This document shows, piece after piece, positions 20,316 through 34,168 of a stretch of 64,000 nt of DNA. The notes under the pieces were generated by a model, which made no database searches, had not been told where the DNA came from, and saw nothing but the letters and a program-made list of their open reading frames with translations. Every line of letters starts with the position of its first letter. The stretch's first letter is position 1. The translations under genes were made by a program, and so were the position numbers. This DNA comes from Solen grandis. Taxonomy: Eukaryota; Mollusca; Bivalvia; Adapedonta; Solenidae. Location: assembly GCA_021229015.1 (NCBI GenBank), contig CM037780.1, forward strand, positions 62,553,323 through 62,617,322, in the 5' to 3' direction.

Positions 20316-23300
20316 GTGAGTAGCAACTTCCTAATCAACACCCTCTAACAGCGAATCCAGCACAACAGTTCCTGACAAGTTTCCGGGCTTATAACTACAT
20401 GCTCTTGCTTCAAGTTAAAGACAAGGCCCTATATGCTCTTTCTCAAAGTTAAGACAAGGCCCTATAATAACTTGTTCGACATGTTCTTTCTCAAAGTTAA
20501 GACAAGGCCCTATAATAACTTGTTCGACATGCTCTTTCTCAAAGTTAAGACAAGGCCCTATAACTTGTTTGACATGCTCTTTATCCAAGTTAAGACAAAG
20601 CCCCATAATTTGTTCGACATGCTCTTGCTTCAAGTTAAGACAAGGCCCTAAAACTTGCTCGACATGCTCTTTCTCCAAGTAAAGACAATGCCCTATGATT
20701 TGTTCGACATGCTCTTTCTCCAAGTTAAGATAAGGCCTTATAACTTGTTCGACATGCTCTTTCTTCAGGTTAAGACAAGGACCCCCTTTAATTTGTTCAA
20801 CATGCTCTTTATCCAAGTTAAGACCTTATAATTTGTTCGACATGCTCTTGTTTCAGGTTAAGACAAAGCCCTATAACTTGTTCGACATGCTCTTTCTTCA
20901 AGTTAAGACAAGGCCCCTAGGAGCAAGAACCCAAATATTTTACCACAAGAACATGTAATTCACTATATTGTTATTAGATTACTTTCTTCAACATATTATA
21001 TCATTTTTTTAGTATTTTGCAGTCTTTTAATGATCTTTTTGCTCTAAAACACGAATACAGATGCTTTGAAACTTCAATTTAAGACAACAGATTTTTAAAT
21101 AATATACACAGATAACACTGACTTAAATCAGGAAGTAGAGTCTCTGACCGAATGCTTTATATGTAACTTTTCGACTCGGCATTTGGCGGGAATATATTCT
21201 CACGTGACTATTTATGACCAATGAACATCCATCTTTCAAAATAAAACTGTAATCGGTCTAGACAGGTAAGATCGATGAAGGGAACAATCAACAAGGCTGT
21301 GCAGTTTGCAATGTGATGGAATGCAATGCGCTTCTGTTGCACTTTGGTGGACTTGTAATGCTCTCTTATCTCACCACTCGTTCCCTCACCGCTGTGTGTT
21401 CGAATCCCGACAGGGTCACGCAGGCTTTTCATTTGAGGAAGCCTCTAGCTTGTTTACGGTTTGCGAAGGATCTATCCGTATGCTTCTGCATGCTCAAGGT
21501 CTTCCACAACCATTTTTATAGCTGGACGTCTTTAGATGACTGAAATATTGCCACAGCGAGGGTTAACTCCAACACAAGCACAAAGCAATTCTCTATTAAT
21601 AAACGCATTGCCATATAGCACCCTTAACACTTAACATTTCTATACAAATTACAGAAATGATGTATGTATACTTACGTTAACTTATGTCTGTTCTCTTTCT
21701 CTGTAAATAAAACGGTACAGGGTAGTTATATTACTCTCCAGTACCGGAAGATGATGACTGATCTCTGCCATGTCACGTCCTCGCGATGTGACAAAAAAAA
21801 AAGAAGAAAAAAAAGGAAGTGAGAACACACGACAAATATCAACAATAACGTTAGTACCCAATTTTTTCTTGTATCGTCGCGTCGTCGCCTTAGAGTTATG
21901 GTTTCAAAACTCCAAGCCCTCTTTGAAATGTCAGTATAAGTTCATATATGTAAATGAATAAACGGTTTCATACTTATTTATGTTTATGCGCTATGTTGTT
22001 ACCATCTATCACAACATGAGTCGTACTGTACTGATATGGGAATTTAAGAAGTAGGTAGTTTTGATGCAAAACATTTGGCTTGTCTTGCACGTTTTCAGTG
22101 CAACCAATGATAAGTCACATATAACTAATATATTTCAATAGTAAATTCACTGATAAGTAAAAAAAAAAAAAAAAAAAAGCATATTACTGTGTTTTTTATC
22201 GAATTCACCATGTTATAATTTACATCGTTCTCTCTCTATGCTTTATGTTAAGCACATGTGCAAAGCTCCTGAGCATGCGCACCGACAGGCATCGTAGTTT
22301 CGTGCTTCGCCTCTATAGGACGTATAATATTGCCATGTATTCGTCCAATTTTGTTGTGACGTCGCCTCCACGCAACGCAAGGGCGCCATCGCGACAATGT
22401 CAGGCGCGGGAGCGACAAAAGTGAAGCACGACATTTTTGTTATGAAATAGGCACTTGTGAGATCAATTAATTGTTTGTTTTTTTTCCTAACATAATTTGT
22501 CCATACTGAAAAAAAGGCATCGTGAAGAGGCGACATAGCAGAATTCAGCTTCCATACCAGAAACAAATGTAAACTGCCGTTTCATATACGTGTATTTTCA
22601 ACTTGTTGTTGTTGTTGTTGTTGTTGTTACTATCACTATAACTGTGTTGCTATGATTTTGCTATTTTGATTTTACTTGCGTAATGTTCTGTACATACTTA
22701 AACAAAAATTGTTACAAATAATGAATAAGTAAACACTATAAATTATACCGTACTTAAATATGATCAAAACAGTTGTGTATCGTTCTCCCCGTTATATTAT
22801 TGCATACTCTGGTAAAATAATATTCTGACGGTTAGCACTTTACGGGGGAGTCTTTCCCTTATTGCCATAAATGTGACAGGCATTAATTTGATAAAATGTA
22901 AATACATGCATCATAATTCGTCGCATTGTATTCAAAGGTTCCTGGTACGTTGCTGCTAATTAAAAAAGTCCACCGATTTTCAAAGCAGTTACGGTAATTG
23001 AAACAACATGATGTACGTTTTCAATGGAAGAAGTTACCTACTTTCTTATTACCTATATATAAGGTCATTATTTTAAACTTATTTATTTTACGTCGATTGG
23101 GAAACAAGTTCTTACAACTTATACTAATCCCTCTCGACGGTTCCTGGGTTGGACCAGTACTTTGCGCCTGGGAAGGTCGTGAAGAATTCTTGCCTTCAAC
23201 GGGGCTCGAACCCACAACCTTCAGATCCGTAATCGGATACGTTACCACTGGACCACGGCGCCCTTAAGGTCATTGATTTTTTTAATGAGCAGCAACGTAC

Positions 23301-26300
23301 TGGGTACCTTTGATCGTATAAACATATAGAATCCACATGACATAATAAATAAATAGACTGAAAAAGAAGTATGACAAATGGTTATGAATATTTTTTTCAA
23401 ATCACAAAACAATGCCTGGTTTGTTAATTGATATACCGTATACTTCACTTATAACGAACTTATAGGGACCGTGCAAATTTTTTTTTCGTCTGGTTTTGAC
23501 ATTCGTCACTCGGATATCAATAGATAGAACAACAGAAAACAAAAACCTACTCTTCACATTGCGCCCACCAAATGTCGCTACGCAGCGTGACGTCACCTTT
23601 TTATGGTTGATAGTTTGTTGTCTATTGCCCTTGAAAATAAAGAAAAAAAAGCGGCTAGATATTTTAAATTTTGTCAAATTTAAGGAACACGTCACAATAG
23701 ATGTGTAAAACCATCATTAAATTGTGATCAAGGTCCAACAAGTGATTGTGGGTATTTTTATAGAAAATACAAGCCTTTGGGCAAAATAGCCTATAACTCC
23801 AAGTGAATGGATGCTTGCATCTGCACTGAAGCCTTTTTTAAGCATTTGATGACATTGATTGTGATATAATAGTGGACGGATTACCTTAATTCAAGTTTCT
23901 TCAAATTTAGACAAGGCCCATATAACTTGTTCGACATGTTCTTTCTTTAAGTTAAGACAAGGCCCTAACTTTTGTTCGACATTCTCTTTCTTCAAGTTAA
24001 GACAGGCCCCATAATTTGTTCGACATACTCTTTCTTCAAGTAAACACAAGGTCCTATAACTTGTTCGACATGCAAGTGAAGACTAGTTCGCCCATAAAAA
24101 ATATCGTGTACAGTCTTTGAGCAAAATAGCCTGTAACTCCAAATGAATGGATGCTTGCATCTGCACTGAAGCCTTTTTTAAGCATTTGATTGGACCTTGA
24201 TTATGGTGGATAGATGGATAGATTACCTTAATTCAAACATGCGTGTTTTGAGAATAAAACCAGGTAATAATCCAATTGAATCTTACAGGCGTTGATCCAG
24301 GATTTGGTGTTAGTGGGGGCGTAAATCCAGCAACTACGAGGGGTTTTCGAAAAGTATCCGGAATAGTGCCATACCTTATTTAATAGTATGGTTATCAGAA
24401 TAAAACTTTCAAAAGTGATACTTTGATATACTTTGAACTGAATCCAAAAAAAAAGGAAGCAAATTGCACTCATGCAAATTCCAGTCACTATGGCAACGTC
24501 AGGTAACATTGAGCGGGGGAAAATTTGCAAATTTTTACATGTTTATCTGTCTTTAAAGATTGCATATAGAAACGTCAAAAACTGCCCACATATACGGACC
24601 GCTTCCAAGACCTTTTCTCAAGGCCAAATCATAATTTTGTTTAGCAAAAAAAAACAACAACAAAAAAACAAAAAAAACACGTAAATATGGCACTAGAAAA
24701 AGCGCTATCCTATTCGGTTTGTATATTAATTAATAAAACGAAATCAGAGACGCCCTACATGATCATGGGTACTAACGGCAAAGGTTAAACTAGGAAAACA
24801 AAACATATATGGGTTGTTCACCGCTCTCAAGACCACCCTGCGCACAATGTTGCCGACCGCCCAAGATCTGGACGTCCGTGCACGACGTCAAGTAAAGGAG
24901 ACACAATTATGGAGTTGTCTGGGAAACAATCCGTAAAATTCCACTGGAGCGTTTCAGGTCATACTTTTACAAGTGGATCTGTAGGTGGGAGATGGGTGTA
25001 TCGTGCAAAGGAAACTATTTCAAAAAAGATATAATTTTAGATGTCAGATAGACTCACCGGACCTATGCTCGCCCAGGCGCATGCTCGCCCAGATAGAGGG
25101 TTTTGTGATATTCATTAATAAACATACACTTGATCAGAATCTTGCGTTGTTGTTTCTTGATCCTACATGTGTCCTTGTTCCTTATTTCGTTTCTGAAGAG
25201 TTTTCCAGAAGTTGTTACGGTTAACAAGCAGACGAAAACGAAAACGGAAGAGAAAGTGAAACTGAAAGATGCTTAGATAAATCAACGTAACACGTATAAA
25301 TTCCCATAAACTCTTTATAAAAACAACTCATAATAATAATTAAACATTGTCCTTACTGTTTGTAAAGTTAAAGTTCCACCAAATGTGTTTAAAACGGACG
25401 GTGACCGATTTTGACACTGGCTCTCAAAAGTTTTTACATATGCATTTTCCGGGGCTGGTACAACAGACGGCATTTTCCTTGAATATCTGTTCATTTTCGA
25501 GGGTTTAAATGTTGTACTTTTTATGCACATTATATTTAGTCATAAAATCGTGCCCACTTTGATGCAAAGTTACACCCTACCCATAACAGCAAACGTTTCA
25601 CCAAAAAATGCAAAGTATTCAACAGTAAGTATATTTAAATACGATTAATTCTGTAATAGGTAGTTTTTTAAAAAATATATATATACCTGCTTCATATAGA
25701 TTAATCAGTCTGAAAGTATGACATATGTTTCCATGCAATACCCGTTTTATTTTCGTAACATGCCGGTGGGCGAGCATGGGTCTTCTCACTTTAACAATGC
25801 AGTAATATGAATTGGTAGTGTTTAACCTTCTATACAGTACCCGGATGTAATTGTTTACGTTCGAAATGGGTCGTTTTATGTACAGAATATGATCAGTTAT
25901 AAAATAAATCCGAATTTTCATTTCTAAATCAAATTATAAAAAAAAACATTTTCAAATAATTGTCTTTACTGGGCGAGCATAGGTCCGGTGAGTCTACAGT
26001 CTTTACAGATGTCATATTCATTTAACGAGTAAGTTGTCCCGCTAATTGTTACCCGACATTGCCATAGCGACTGTGGAATTTGCATCAGTGCAATCTGTAT
26101 ATTTTTTGCTCTCGGATTAATTTCAATGTATCACTTTACAAGATTTTTTTTTCTTTTTAATAATCATAATAATGAACAAGTTATGGAAGTTTTTCCGGAT
26201 ACTTTTCGAACACCCTCGTACTTACATTGTATTAATAATACATACTATTGAATGCATGTTTAATATGAAATATATACACACACCTATATTGATTTAACGA

Positions 26301-29300
26301 AGAACCAGTTATCGGCATAATATTTTGTTGTTATTGTTGTCGCATAGCTATTAAAGATATTTTTACAACGTATAAGTAGAAATTACTACATGTATAATAT
26401 TATATAGTTCAACACAAAACAATCATCAAATACTGGTTTAAACTCATTACATTTTATCCGGTTTATATTAGGCACGCCCGGTAATCAGGTAATTCACTAG
26501 TGCTTAATCTTCAAACGAAATTACAAACTTGAGACAATATTTAAAAGCAAAACAAGCCGTTTCTTTTCTTTCAAACTTGTCGAAAAAATAAGCAGAATCT
26601 TTTTGGGACAGCGTATAACTGGATGGATCCAGCTTTTTCCGCTTCTTCGACTGCTTGTTTAATTAGCGGAAAGGTGACAAACAAGCGAAATTGAAACTTG
26701 TGCGAGAAAAGAGAAGTAATCAACGAACTGCAAATGATATTTCAATTTTATCAAATTGACTGACTCTAATTGTTAAATATAAACTTAAAAGTTAATATGT
26801 AGATAAACGCATAAAAAACAACCTTTGTCGATTTTAGGCGGGGGGGGCGTACGCCGCTTCAGCCCCCTCTAAATCTACCCTTGCATTATGACATTTTATT
26901 ACATATCTTTTGTTAGGATTAAGTTCGCCTCACGCGAGGAGGACAAAGGTCAACTTGTTTCTGTTTACGACGAAATCCGTTTTTTTTTTTTACGACGGAA
27001 TACTAATAATGAATCAGTAGAATATATAAGCTCGATTATGGACCAAAATGTAAAACAATATTCATTTGTTTTTTGTTTTTATTGTAATAATCAAATACCG
27101 CGATAATGCTTAGATCCGAGTTGATACCAATTAAATTCAATTAAGTTAAGTTGGCAATATGGCTATTATAAGTTTTAGGGTAAATACTTTTAACAGTACA
27201 ATGACCAATCGTAGCATATCTAGTGAAGTTGGTGGATTTTAAAAAAAAGAAAGATAATTCTCAGTATTTCAGGACCAGGGTCAAATTCCACTAACAATTC
27301 TTAGCGCTAAGTAAAACTTAAATGCTTAAGGGAAACTTTCATTAGTCTTGTTTCTGTAATATAAATACCCTGGGATAAGAATGTACGTATTACTTAGCGC
27401 TACGTTTTGTTGGTGAAATTCGAGCCTGGACACATTTTGATAACTGTACTAACACGATGTTTACACTTTGTTACATTGAGCTTTCCCAGCATTTAGTTGT
27501 TACAATTACAGATTAACGTCCTACCTTATTTAAGTGTTTTACATGTTACGTACAGCTAAGTATAGTGGCGAACTTCGAAATATTGTACAGCTAAGTATAG
27601 TGGTGAACTTCGAAATATTGTACAGCTAAGTATAGTGGCGAATTTCGAAATATTGTACAGCTAAGTATAGTGGTGAACTTCGAAATATTGTACAGCTAAG
27701 TATAGTGGCGAACTTCGAAATATTGTAAAGCTAAGTATAGTGGTGAACTTTGAAATATTGTAAAGCTAAGTATAGTGGTGAACTTCGAAATATTGTACAG
27801 CTAAGTATAGTGGCGAACTTTGAAATATTGTAAAGCTAAGTATAGTGGTGAACTTCGAAATATTGTACAGCTAAGTATAGTGGCGAACTTTGAAATATTG
27901 TAAAGCTAAGTATAGTGGTGAACTTCGAAATATTGTAAAGCTAAGTATAGTGGTGAACTTCGAAATATTGTACAGCTAAGTATAGTGGCGAACTTTGAAA
28001 TATTGTACAGCTAAGTATAGTGGCGAACTTTGAAATATTGTAAAGCTAAGTATAGTGGTGAACTTCGAAATATTGTACAGCTAAGTATAGTGGCGAACTT
28101 CGAAATATTGTACAGCTAAGTATAGTGGTGAACTTCGAAATATTGTACAGCTAAGTATAGTGGTGAACTTCGAAATATTGTACAGCTAAGTATAGTGGTG
28201 AACTTCGAAATATTGTACAGCTAAGTATAGTGGCGAACTTTGAAATATTGTACAGCTTCGAAATATTGTACAGCTAAGTATAGTGGCGAACTTTGAAATA
28301 TTGTACAGCTAAGTATAGTGGTGAACTTCGAAATATTGTACAGCTAAGTATAGTGGCGTACAGCTTCGAAATATTGTACAGCTAAGTATAGTGGCGAACT
28401 TTTAAATATTGTACAGCTAAGTATAGTGGTGAACTTCGAAATATTGTACAGCTAAGTATATGGGAACTTCGAAATATTGTACAGCTTGTATGGCGTTTAT
28501 TTACATGTATATGTGTCAACAAAAGCAGCTTTTCAGGCTCGAACTCCACCAACAATACTTAGCGCAGGGTCATACTTGAAATGGATAGAATCGCATCCCA
28601 CAATTCTTGTTTTACGAAATATTAGAGTATACATGACTGAGTTGACACAATTATTACCTTAATTAGAAAGAAATAGAATTTTTTTTTCTTCCAGAATACA
28701 TATTACAATACAATGAAATATACCAAAATGACCCATGGTCATTATAATTTATATAAATATTTGGATTGGCGGACATTGTTAATCATAACGTTATGTTCTT
28801 ATAACATAATTTAGTTATTATACTGACTATACTATAATAAAACTATGACTAATTTAAATTAACAGACAAAATATATAACAATATTACAATGTTGTGTTTA
28901 TCAATAATAATAATTCATCTTATTATATATAATTACAACCTTAATTAGACACAATATTGGTTAAGAAATGTAATATTTGGGTATTTTTTATTAAAGAATT
29001 AAGAATGATAAACTCGCCTCTATGTACTTTAGTATTACTTGGCGCCAAGTATTGGTGCCGGAATTCTTGCTGATGGTGAACAGTGTTGTGTGTTTCTCTG
29101 TGCCTGTCTTTACATGATACAATTTTGTAATGGAAAAACAATATTCAAATATATGTCTCTCGTCTTTTCTTGAAATTGTCTTTGGACATGACTATGGCAG
29201 ATGTTATAATGTTTTCCGGTATTTGAAATTTAGTTTTACGTTTTAGGTTTTATCTGCGGATTATCTTGTTGTACTTACACAAAATCAGGTATATGCGGAC

Positions 29301-32300
29301 TTTCGGTTTTCGTACTTAAATTTTTCCTGCAATAATAATAACAACATTTTAATGTGGAAACACATGTTATATAACACCAAATTATTATATAAATATTTTG
29401 TGTAACTGTAATTGTTATTATTATATTATTGTTTATGAAGATCTTCGATTTAGTCCTTTTGTACAAACACTGTATCTTAAGACATTCTATGTAGGACATT
29501 CTATGAAGACAGTGAACCAAGAAACATCAAAATACTATGAAATCCAACTCATACTTTTAGACATTCATTATACATCATACATATAAGAAAAAGGGGTCCG
29601 CCCCTGGCGGTCATGGTTTTCAAAGGATCCAAATAATTTTAAAAATCTTGCTAGAGAGTGAGCCATTCCCGTAAAGTTTTATGAAAATTGACACAGTAGT
29701 TTAGGAAGAGATGTCGTTTTAAGTTAAATGTTGACGACGGTCGCGGACGCAGGACATTAATCGGTCACACTTTGAGGGGGCAATTCTTAGCTCATCTGAG
29801 CACGAAGTGCTCAAATTTTAGCATAAAAATTGCCTTGTAAAAGTACATGTATCTGAAACAGTTATTATCGAAAAGACATGTTCGTAACGTAGCTACATGA
29901 AATGCAACTCAGACTTCTCATTTGTTTCATTTCCGATCAATCTGGGTTGCTTTGTGGGTCACTGATATATAAAGTAAGAATTGGGAGGCGTATAAAAACT
30001 GAGAGATAATGTAACTAATTTTGATAAATTACCATTAACCCCAGGACATCTCGTTTATCCTGAAATGACACCAGTTGTTCTATGAAAAAAGAGCGGAGAA
30101 CTACTAATTGGACTTCAAACGTATCAATACAATACTCCTCTCTTTTTTACAGCCCATGGATAGTGCTTCCGTTTAACACAGTGCTATTACTGTACCGTAC
30201 AATTGTTGCGACATGTAAAATGATACATGTACCATATTACTTACAATACTTGTCACGTGCTAACACCCGGATTACATGTGTTCAGGAGTGCTGGCACGTG
30301 AGTTACGGTGACTATATTTAACGTGTCATGTATATATAGTGTTGTTTTACTATTATTAGTAAATATAGATTTTAATAAACTTGACTTGACTATTTGAGTT
30401 TACCGTCGCCTCGACAGTATTTCAGTCATATAGCGACGTCCAGCTAATTACATCCGGGTAGAACCACCTACCGCAAGCCAGCTGGAAGGCTTCCTCAGAT
30501 TCGAACCCACGCGGTGAGGGATTGAGTGAATGTTAAAGTCAGCGACTTTACCCTGTCGGCCACGGAGGCCCGTGATATAATAGTGCAATAAATCGTAGAA
30601 CTATTATCAAGCATTCCATTGTTGACAAGTTTTAGCATTTTATGTATTAAGTACAGACTGCTTAGAGTAAAATTATGTTATGGAACAAACTATCTGATGC
30701 ATATTTCCTAACGACAACTATCTGCTTCGGATGATCAGGGACACGTTTTCCTGACACTTGACGAAACAGTCCTGGAACTAACTCTATAACATGTCGACTA
30801 GTGTTGGACCGAGTAATCAGTTCGTACCAATCGTTGACGATGATTTCTTATTTCTTATTTTAGACAGCGCTGGTAACAACGTAACTGAAAGCTTAATTCT
30901 AATTGTATAGTTTAACACCATCTGTCATTGAGTTTTGGTACAGTAATATAGCTTCTTGTAAACCGTTGAAGTGATAAAATACGTGTTATAATAACAAAGC
31001 CATTCACATCTTATTGTTAAGTTTTGATATGTATAAGTTACACAACTTTTGAATTCTTAGTACAGACTTTCTATGAAATAACAGTTTCGGACAACCGGCT
31101 GATTAATCGAAGATTTTTTTCGGACTAATTACCAACAGTAATGTCGATCCCCTCCACACACACACTTACACAACACACACACACATACATAAATACAACA
31201 CACACACATACAATAGACACATAAAACATACACATACACACATACAACACACACATACACCCATACAACACACACACATACACATACAACACACACACAT
31301 ACAACACACACATACACCCATACAACACACATACACCCACACATACAACACACACATACACCCATACAACACACACACATACACAACACACACACATACA
31401 CATACAACACACACATACACACACAACACAAACATACACACAAAAGGAAATGGTGATACTAACATAAATATGTTGCGGCTGGGTATTAGACATTGAACTT
31501 AAACCTTTAACTTCTGACGCGTATTTATTGAAACCCCTCGGCCACCGGAAACGATCAATTTTACATATTTCAGGAATGAATATAACTAAATTGCATCAAT
31601 CACATTTATCAAAATTGCAGGCTTTACCTTTAATTAAATGTTTCGAAGTTCGAATGAGCTTATGATGTATGTTTTGTTACCAAAATAAAAACTGACATTT
31701 TATAGATGCATTGCCGTCTAATTCAGAAAAAGAAAATGTAATGTTTTTTTGTTGTTTTTTTTTATTTTATATACATGTATGAAACATTGCACCACCACAA
31801 GACTTTTGCAATACAGGGAAAGTTCTTAACAAATAAAGAATAAGACTTCATTGTACTTGTGTGTGAGAGAGAGAGGGGGGGGGGGGAAGAATTAATGTTT
31901 CGCTACATGTAGGCCTACGACGCAGACTGTGTTAGCTAAAGTGCTAAATAATGAGATCAATATATTTTTAGGAAAACTGATACTGTGTCAGGGTACCATA
32001 CTGGGATACCATCAGCATGTCCAGATAAAAAGGAGACGGAGTATAAAATGGACTAATTAATGACGACAACTTGCTCATCTATAAATTAACGACGTGAATG
32101 GTAGCTGTAAAAATGACACCGGCGTATTAATTCTTACCAGATCGTTAAAGAATTTTAGTTTATGCAAACATTCGCCATACTCCCTGTGCTTGTGTTTCAT
32201 CAAAAGTACACGTCATAATAACGCAGAGGGGTTTAATCGATAATTGATATTGACAACTATGGTTTAAATTCGTATTTTTGTTAAATGTTTGATTGGTGGG

Positions 32301-34081
32301 TTGTTATTGAGGACAAACCCTCCTTGGCTGAAATAACAATCATTAAAGAAGACGAATGTAGATCAAAGAGACCATGCTGTAAAATCATTTATTTTCGTTG
32401 ATTATGTACCTTAGGGAATTTCGTGGGTATATTTATTCTTGGATCTATGTTCTTAAGAACGTGAGGTCTATATAAGAGACAAGTTTTCTAGGGGATTAAT
32501 TATATTTGTGGAAAAAACCCTCCACGAAATGGGCGAAAATTAGTGACTTCACAGTAATTTAAAACAATATTAATATTGATCAATATTTGGTTACGACTTC
32601 GATATTTAAAATGAATAACAAATAACTAAAATTCTAACAATTGTTTTTATGTATTAATAAAAGCGATATCTTTTTTCTTCAAATTCTGCGCTGAACAATC
32701 TTATCAGAGTCATTTACATGACGATTTCATACCGACGTAGGGACGTCAAAATATCTAAAGATTGCATGTATACTTCAAGAATATCTAAAGAGACAAACAA
32801 GATAGTATCTGTTATCAAATGTATGTATGCATGTATGTTTGTGATTGTATGCTTGTATCCTTGTAACATTGGTGTATTTTGTACACTTCATACCAACATA
32901 ACCTACACACGTGTGTTGACAATGTTGTTTCGTTTGGTGTTGATGTATAGTCCTAACTACTGTCTCTCACTTTCTAGTTCACTTTCCAGCGCCGAGAACG
33001 TACTAGGCGGGTTGTCGGATTTTCGGCCGAACATCTATTCGGACGGAAGTGTCTACTACAATTTTCCAAGCGTCATAAAAAGCCTGTGTAAAGTTGACGT
33101 GACTTATTTTCCTTTCGACACGCAAACATGTAAGAATGACTGACATAAATTACTATCCAGCTAATCAATTTTGATAATTTTAGTAAAACAACATTAACAT
33201 GTAAATAATACTTTATTTCATTTTAAGCTTTAGACACATTTATGTAGTGTTTTTTCTCAGTGCAATTAACACCTAAATGGAGATGATAAAAACGGGGAAT
33301 TCTCTCAAACTATATATAATAAACTGTTCTTATCAGTCTGATATTAGTCAACTATTTTGATTGCCTTAAATAGTTTAAACTTTTATTATACTTCGAGTAG
33401 AAAACATTTTTTTAAAACTCAAACTAATCCTTCACGGTGGTTCCTGGGCTGGACCAGTACTTTGCGAACCGAAAACCTTTCGGATCGTAGTCGAGTATGT
33501 TACCACTGAACCGCGGCGCCCTTCAGTAATACGAGTTACCCCGATATTTGCAGGCAAGATGAAGTTCGGGTCATGGTCATATCACGGCCTTGACCTCAAT
33601 GTGTCCAGGCTCGCGATCACTGGAGACACGTCGTCTTACCAGTCAAATGGTGAATGGGAAATCGTTGGTACGTACTCTCGCATAAATAATACAATTACAG
33701 TCTGATTGTTGCTAGTTTTCTTATTTAATTCGTTATTTACATTTCCTTGTTAAATGACAGTGTTACTATAGTTGCTAGTTTTCTTATTTAATTCGTTATT
33801 TACATTTCCTTGTTAAATGACAGTGTTACTATAGTTGCTAGTTTTCTTATTTAATTCGTTATTTACATTTCCTTGTTAAATGACAGTGTTACTATAGTTA
33901 CTAGTTTTCTTATCTAATTCTTTGCTTACTTTTCCTTGTTAAATGACAGTGTAACTATAGTTGCTAGTTTAATATCTTACCATCTTCTTTGCTTACTTTT
34001 CAAATTACAGTTTAACTAGCTTTTTTATCATCTTCATTTCTTACTATTCTGTGATAAGTTACAGTGTTATATAATAGCTGT

Positions 34082-34116
<35 letters not shown>

Positions 34117-34121
34117 TTCAT

Positions 34122-34168
<47 letters not shown>

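Larger units (their letters stand above)
24337..26218 (+). mobile_element. Mariner/Tc1-type transposon, decayed, carrying a nested element
   Basis: TA at 24335-24336 and 26219-26220 flank TIRs that read CGAGGGGTTTTCGAAAAGTATCCGG on the left (25 nt, given by positions 24337-24361) and the near-complement on the right (26195-26218). A transposase helix-turn-helix remnant is at about 24846-24930 (DRPRSGRPCTTSS). The rest of the coding region is lost. A second TIR element is nested at 25051-25994. The host element is intronic. Confidence 0.75.

Noticed and set aside
20415..20816. Charged repeat protein (KEHVEQ units) on the - strand
   Set aside because: It is a 45-bp minisatellite in an intron, open on both strands, with length variants that shift units.
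20407..20920. CRISPR-like array
   Set aside because: The units are contiguous without unique spacers, and the genome is eukaryotic.
23190..23266. Possible tRNA gene on the - strand
   Set aside because: A and B boxes are present, but the 3' side does not pair to close an acceptor stem, and a second copy continues into the same SINE body.
31125..31493. Cys/Val-rich open frames in three - strand frames
   Set aside because: They are products of the (CA)n microsatellite.
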